From contig DASXDU010000005.1 in the NCBI GenBank assembly GCA_036490515.1, positions 124,001 through 188,000 on the forward strand: a stretch of 64,000 bases of DNA, in the 5' to 3' direction. This document shows positions 59,788 to 64,000 of this stretch, one piece after another. The stretch's first letter is position 1. Each line of letters begins with the position of its first letter. The position numbers and the translations under genes are program-made. Below the pieces are notes generated by a model. The model searched no databases, was not told where the DNA came from, and saw nothing but the letters and a program-made list of their open reading frames with translations. This stretch comes from Palsa-1150 sp036490515. Its GTDB lineage: Bacteria; Myxococcota_A; Polyangia; Polyangiales; Polyangiaceae.

Positions 59788-61947
59788 CTACTTCGCGAGC
59801 TTGTAGAGGCCGAACCCGGAGATCCAGTAGATGGCGTTCGCGTCCACCGCGACGGCGCTCGACGTGGGAGCCACCTCGGCGAGGACCGTCGGGCCGGTGG
59901 CCGGGCAGCCGGACTCGGGGCAGGTCATGAGCGCTCCCGACGACGTTCCACCGATCCAGTAGGCGGACGTGCCGTCCACCGCGACTCCATCGACGTTGTC
60001 TGCGGTGCCGCCGCCGCCCCAGAAGGCCTTGGACGAGCACGTGCCGCTCGTCGCGCACTTGTAGAGTCCCACGAGGGGCGCGGCGTCGTTGCCGTGAGAG
60101 TACGCGCCGATCCAGACCGAGCTTCCGTCCGCGACCATCGCGAAGGGGAGGATGCCCGTGAGGAGCGTCGTCCCCGCGCACGCGGTGGAGCCGAGCGGGC
60201 ACGAGGCGACGCGGTAGTTGACGGCGTCGCCGAAGTAGACGTTCCTGGTGTCGAGGGCGACCGGGCCGCCGACGCCCGAGAAGACGCTCGAATTGCCGGA
60301 GCCGCTGACCGGGCGGCTGTAGAGCTCCGCGGGTCCCGTCGTGAAGTCGAGCGCGTAGTAGAGGCGCGCGCTGCCCGGGTCGAACGCGGGAGAGAACGCC
60401 TGGGCGCTGCCGCTCATCAGCGTCGTCGCGGCGCCGCCCGTACGGGGCACGATGAAGAGGCCCCCGTCGTCCTGGTTGGCCTCGCCCGTGGCGAGGAAGA
60501 GGACGTTGCCGTAGGCGCCGGGTGGAGGGACCGCGATCGTGGCGGCGTAGCTGGTGTTCGACGGAGCGGCGTAGACGACGTTCCCCGCCCCGCAGCCGCC
60601 GGTGAGGGGGCACGAGTAGAAGTTCGTGCCGTCGCTCCAGTACGCGTTGCTCGCGTCGATGGCCATGTACGTGCCGCCCGTCGGCGAGAGGACGAACTGC
60701 TGGCACACGCCCGCGCTGCACGCGCCGCCGAGGCAGGAGTGCCCGCAGGCGCCGCAATTGAGCCCGTCGGTCTGCGTGTCGACGCAGCTCGCCCCGCACA
60801 TCGTCTGGAGGCACTCGCACGCGCCTGCCGCGGAGCACACGTCGCCGCTCGCGCACGTGCCGCACGCGGCGCCGCCGGTGCCGCACGACGCGGGGGACTC
60901 GGAGGCCCAGGGGACGCAGGCGCCGGTCGCGCTGCAGCAGCCGTCGGGGCAGGAGCTCGACGTGCACTCGCACGCGCCGCCCGCGCACACCTGGCCGGCG
61001 GAGCACGCGTGGCCGCAGGTGCCGCAGTTCGCGCCGTCGGTCGCGAGGTCCTTGCACGCGCCCGCGCACGAGGTGGTGCCGGGCTCGCAGGTGCACGCGC
61101 CCGACGAGCACACCTCGTCGGCGACGCACGCGCCGCACGCGGCGCCGCCGGTGCCGCACGAGGAGACCGACTCCTGCGCCCACGGGACGCACGCGCCGCT
61201 CGCGCTGCAGCACCCGTCCGGGCACGACGCCGCGGTGCACTCGCACGTGCCGGCGGAGCACCCCTGGCCGGCGCCGCACGCGACGCCGCAGGCGCCGCAG
61301 TGCGAGGCGACCGTCACGTTCGTCTCGCAGCCGTCGTCCGGGTTCCCGTCGCAGTCCGCCCAGCCGGGCGCGCACGAGGACGCGGGCACCGAGCAGGCGC
61401 CCGACGCCGTGCACGTGGTGGCGCCCGTGACGTGGGCGAGCGCGGTGCAATCGTGGCCGCACGCGCCGCAGTCGTGCACGTCGTTCGCGACGCATGCGCC
61501 GCTGCACGTGAGGTCGCCGGTCGGGCACCCGCCCTGCGCCTCGGCGGCCGCGTCGGGTGTGGTCGCGCCCGCGTCGGGTGTGGTGGCGGCCGCGTCGGGT
61601 GTGGTGGCGCCCGCGTCGGCGGTGCTCGCTCCGTCCGACGCGGTGGCCGGACCGCCGTCGTCTTCCGTGGCACCTCCGTCGGGACCGGACCCCTGGGCAT
61701 CGGACGTCCCGTCCTTCGCCGCGTCGCCGGGGGCCGCGGCGCCGTCGGTGCCCGTGGCCTGCGCGTCGGGAGTGCCGATGATGACGACGCCGCCGTCGTG
61801 GGCTCCACCGGCCGCGTCCGTGGCAGGCGCTGCATCGGACTGGACGTCGGACGCGTCGCCGTCGGGGGATGCGTCGGAGGGGGAGCCGCCGCAGGCGGTC
61901 AGCGCGGCGAGGAGGAGGGCAAAGGGGAGGGCCGTTCGGCGGTTCAT
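59788..61947 (-). CDS. Multi-module Cys-rich surface lipoprotein with propeller-like C-terminus
   Basis: A 719-residue predicted lipoprotein: MNRRTALPFALLLAALTAC (lipobox Cys19), an Ala/Asp/Gly/Thr linker to about residue 130 (including TTPDAAA heptapeptides), then repeated Cys modules (DCGACGHDCTALAHVTG, SHCGACGVACGAGQGC, NCGTCGHACSAGQVC, NCGACGHSCLGG) to about 415. The last 300 residues are propeller-like (YMAIDASNAYWSDGTNFYSC, VALDTRNVYFGDAVNYRVAS, GVAVDGTSAYWIGGTSSG). This combination is characteristic of myxobacterial surface proteins; a binding role is inferred. ATG 61947. Confidence 0.8.
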   Translation of the reverse strand: MNRRTALPFALLLAALTACGGSPSDASPDGDASDVQSDAAPATDAAGGAHDGGVVIIGTPDAQATGTDGAAAPGDAAKDGTSDAQGSGPDGGATEDDGGPATASDGASTADAGATTPDAAATTPDAGATTPDAAAEAQGGCPTGDLTCSGACVANDVHDCGACGHDCTALAHVTGATTCTASGACSVPASSCAPGWADCDGNPDDGCETNVTVASHCGACGVACGAGQGCSAGTCECTAASCPDGCCSASGACVPWAQESVSSCGTGGAACGACVADEVCSSGACTCEPGTTSCAGACKDLATDGANCGTCGHACSAGQVCAGGACECTSSSCPDGCCSATGACVPWASESPASCGTGGAACGTCASGDVCSAAGACECLQTMCGASCVDTQTDGLNCGACGHSCLGGACSAGVCQQFVLSPTGGTYMAIDASNAYWSDGTNFYSCPLTGGCGAGNVVYAAPSNTSYAATIAVPPPGAYGNVLFLATGEANQDDGGLFIVPRTGGAATTLMSGSAQAFSPAFDPGSARLYYALDFTTGPAELYSRPVSGSGNSSVFSGVGGPVALDTRNVYFGDAVNYRVASCPLGSTACAGTTLLTGILPFAMVADGSSVWIGAYSHGNDAAPLVGLYKCATSGTCSSKAFWGGGGTADNVDGVAVDGTSAYWIGGTSSGALMTCPESGCPATGPTVLAEVAPTSSAVAVDANAIYWISGFGLYKLAK
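61550..61633. repeat. Coding 21-bp tandem repeat (four units)
   Basis: Within the linker of the lipoprotein gene, four 21-bp units start GCGTCGGGTGTGGTSGCG (two of them closest, the last diverged) and encode TTPDAAA/TTPDAGA heptapeptides on the minus strand. Unlike the two long arrays, it is in frame in a clear gene and has one orientation. Confidence 0.75.
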
Positions 61948-62193
61948 GGCGTTCCTGGGGTGCGGAGGGCCGTCGCGCGCCTCGAGGGATTCGAGGCGGC
62001 CGCTCTCCGTGCCTTCCCATCGGCTGCCGGCCGGAAAAGTTGCTTCGAAAGGAGCGCGGGGTCGTCGTGGACGTGCGCGGGGTCGGCATCCGGGCTGCCT
62101 GTCACCCGTCCGGGCGACGCCGACGACCGTCCAAAGCCAGCCCTCGAGGGCGCCCGCCCTGTAAGACCGAGCCACCGCCTGCGTTTCTCTGCC

Positions 62194-62712
62194 ATGAACC
62201 GCACCGAGCTCCCCATCGCCTCTCCCTGCAGCGCCGACTGGACGACGATGACGCTGGCCGACCGGGGTCGCTTCTGCGGGGAGTGCCGCAAGGTGGTCCG
62301 CGAGCTGGCGCAGCTCACCGAGCGCGAGGCGCGCGCGCTCCTCGCGTCGCCGCCCACCGAGGGCCTCTGCGTGCGCTACGTGCACGACACGACGGGCGAG
62401 ATCGTCTTCCGGCCCGACGTGCCCGCGAGCGCCCTCTCGCGGGCGAAGCGGGTGGCGGCCCTCGCGCTCGCCGTGGCCCTTCCCCTCGCCGCGACCGGCT
62501 GCATGGGCGCGCCGGCGCAGATGATGGGCGCCGTGCGGCCGGTGCCGCCGGACCCGCCGGCCGAGACGATGGGCGCGGTGACGATGGGCGCGCCGCCCGT
62601 GCCGGTGGCGACCGACGGCGGAGCCCCGGTCACGCCGGTCGATCCGCCCTCGACCGCCGGCGGCGCCGACGCAGGTGGCCCGTTCGCGCCCGCGCCCTCA
62701 GGGAATCGCTAG
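62194..62712 (+). CDS. Protein with conserved Cys-pair module and a membrane/lipobox-like segment
   Basis: A 172-residue protein. The first 65 residues (CSADWTTMTLADRGRFCGEC, KVVRELAQLTEREARALL, GLCVRYVHDTTGEI) match a small Cys-pair module seen in Bacteroidetes and myxobacterial proteins (CxxxWxxM...RFCxxCxxxVxDL). A hydrophobic helix with a Gly-Cys end (VAALALAVALPLAATGCMG) follows, then a Pro/Ala/Gly tail. The helix could be an internal anchor. Its 3' end overlaps the convergent thioredoxin gene by 15 bp. Confidence 0.68.
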   Translation: MNRTELPIASPCSADWTTMTLADRGRFCGECRKVVRELAQLTEREARALLASPPTEGLCVRYVHDTTGEIVFRPDVPASALSRAKRVAALALAVALPLAATGCMGAPAQMMGAVRPVPPDPPAETMGAVTMGAPPVPVATDGGAPVTPVDPPSTAGGADAGGPFAPAPSGNR

Positions 62713-63123
62713 CGTCGCGGCGATCGCGTTCGCGTTCATCGCGCCGGCGACCCGCTTGGACTCGCGCCCGTCCTTCATCAGCACCATCGTGGGGATGCTC
62801 CGGATGCCGAAGCGGCCCGCCACGTCCGGCAGGGCGTCGGTGTCGACCTTGGCGACGACGACGCGGCCCGCGCGCTCCTTGGCGAGCTTCTCGAGCTCGG
62901 GCGCGACGGCGCGGCACGGCCCGCACCACGCGGCCCAGAAGTCGACGAGGACGGGGACGCCGGCGCCGGAGACGAGCTCGTCGAACTCCTGCGCGCTGCC
63001 GACCGTGACGGGCCTGGCGAGCGGAAGGAGCGGCGCCTTGCACGCGGCGCAGCGCGCCCGGTCGGCCATGCGCGCGGCGGGCACGCGGTTCGGCCGCTCG
63101 CACGAGGGGCACGCGACGATCAT
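62698..63123 (-). CDS. trxC: Thioredoxin with N-terminal zinc ribbon (TrxC-like)
   Basis: A 141-residue thioredoxin 2-type protein. The N-terminal zinc ribbon has two Cys pairs (CPSCERPNRVP and CAACKAPLL). The thioredoxin domain carries the active site FWAAWCGPCRAVAPEL, cis-Pro in RSIPTMVLM, and the usual dimer-free fold. It reduces protein disulphides in the cytoplasm, often under oxidative stress. The ATG at 63123 gives the full zinc ribbon. Its 3' end overlaps the convergent gene. Confidence 0.93.
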   Translation of the reverse strand: MIVACPSCERPNRVPAARMADRARCAACKAPLLPLARPVTVGSAQEFDELVSGAGVPVLVDFWAAWCGPCRAVAPELEKLAKERAGRVVVAKVDTDALPDVAGRFGIRSIPTMVLMKDGRESKRVAGAMNANAIAATLAIP

Positions 63124-63181
63124 GCGGCCAAGGTGGGGCTGACGGGGAGCGCGTCAAGCCCTACGTTCCCCGCGCGCACCC

Positions 63182-64000
<819 letters not shown>

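Overview
The window is very GC-rich chromosomal DNA with dense genes, many GTG starts and frequent 4-bp ATGA/GTGA overlaps. It carries many lipoproteins with Ser/Gly/Asp-rich linkers, Cys-rich 'CGACG..C' modules, two-component and RpoH-like regulators, and serine/zinc hydrolases. Together these suggest a myxobacterium (Myxococcota, probably of the Polyangiales/Sorangiineae type). That placement is an inference from gene style; no rRNA or other marker gene is present.

Layout. 0-3.2 kb, minus strand: the 5' part of purB, a short-chain dehydrogenase, an RpoH-like sigma factor and a metallo-beta-lactamase-fold hydrolase. 3.3-10.5 kb, plus strand: a tightly packed run of a DUF218/YdcF protein, a HEAT-repeat/cyclophilin lipoprotein, an SDR, a small protein, a GMC oxidoreductase, coaX and a FecCD-type permease. 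10.5-13.4 kb: a single-domain response regulator, a membrane histidine kinase and an AI-2E-type transporter. 13.4-22 kb: repeat-rich. It holds one long 21-bp-phased array and five copies (three paired, two single) of an inverted-repeat element lying against gene ends, among a PPOX oxidoreductase, a TPR protein, a PHB-depolymerase-like esterase, a Crp/Fnr regulator, RseP and a glycosyltransferase. 22-31 kb: an M1-like peptidase, proC, lipoproteins, a beta-propeller/di-haem cytochrome fusion and a PLD-like protein. 31.9-34.1 kb: a HepT-MntA toxin-antitoxin pair and a stand-alone DGQHR protein. 35-42.8 kb: an M1 aminopeptidase, a GH13 amylase lipoprotein, a VanY-like peptidase and a metallophosphoesterase. 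42.8-48.9 kb: a sugar nucleotidyltransferase plus a complete CUT1-type sugar ABC importer with an Eis-like acetyltransferase inside it. 48.9-62.7 kb: mostly secreted or outer-membrane lipoproteins, a PEGA/TPR protein, a thioredoxin-rhodanese fusion, a small HTH protein and a second 21-bp-phased array. 62.7-64 kb: a zinc-ribbon thioredoxin and the start of a copper P-type ATPase that runs off the window.

The most unusual content is not protein-coding. (i) Two unrelated sequences, at 13521-14003 and about 57174-57600, share one design: roughly twenty units with exact 21-bp spacing (two DNA helical turns), each carrying a short core motif in either orientation at a fixed register. (ii) A family of about 48-bp arms, mostly in inverted pairs, clusters within 8.5 kb. 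Its arms supply the stop codons and a common C-terminal peptide (GETGRSEDQK-like) to three unrelated proteins. Both deserve a genome-wide look.
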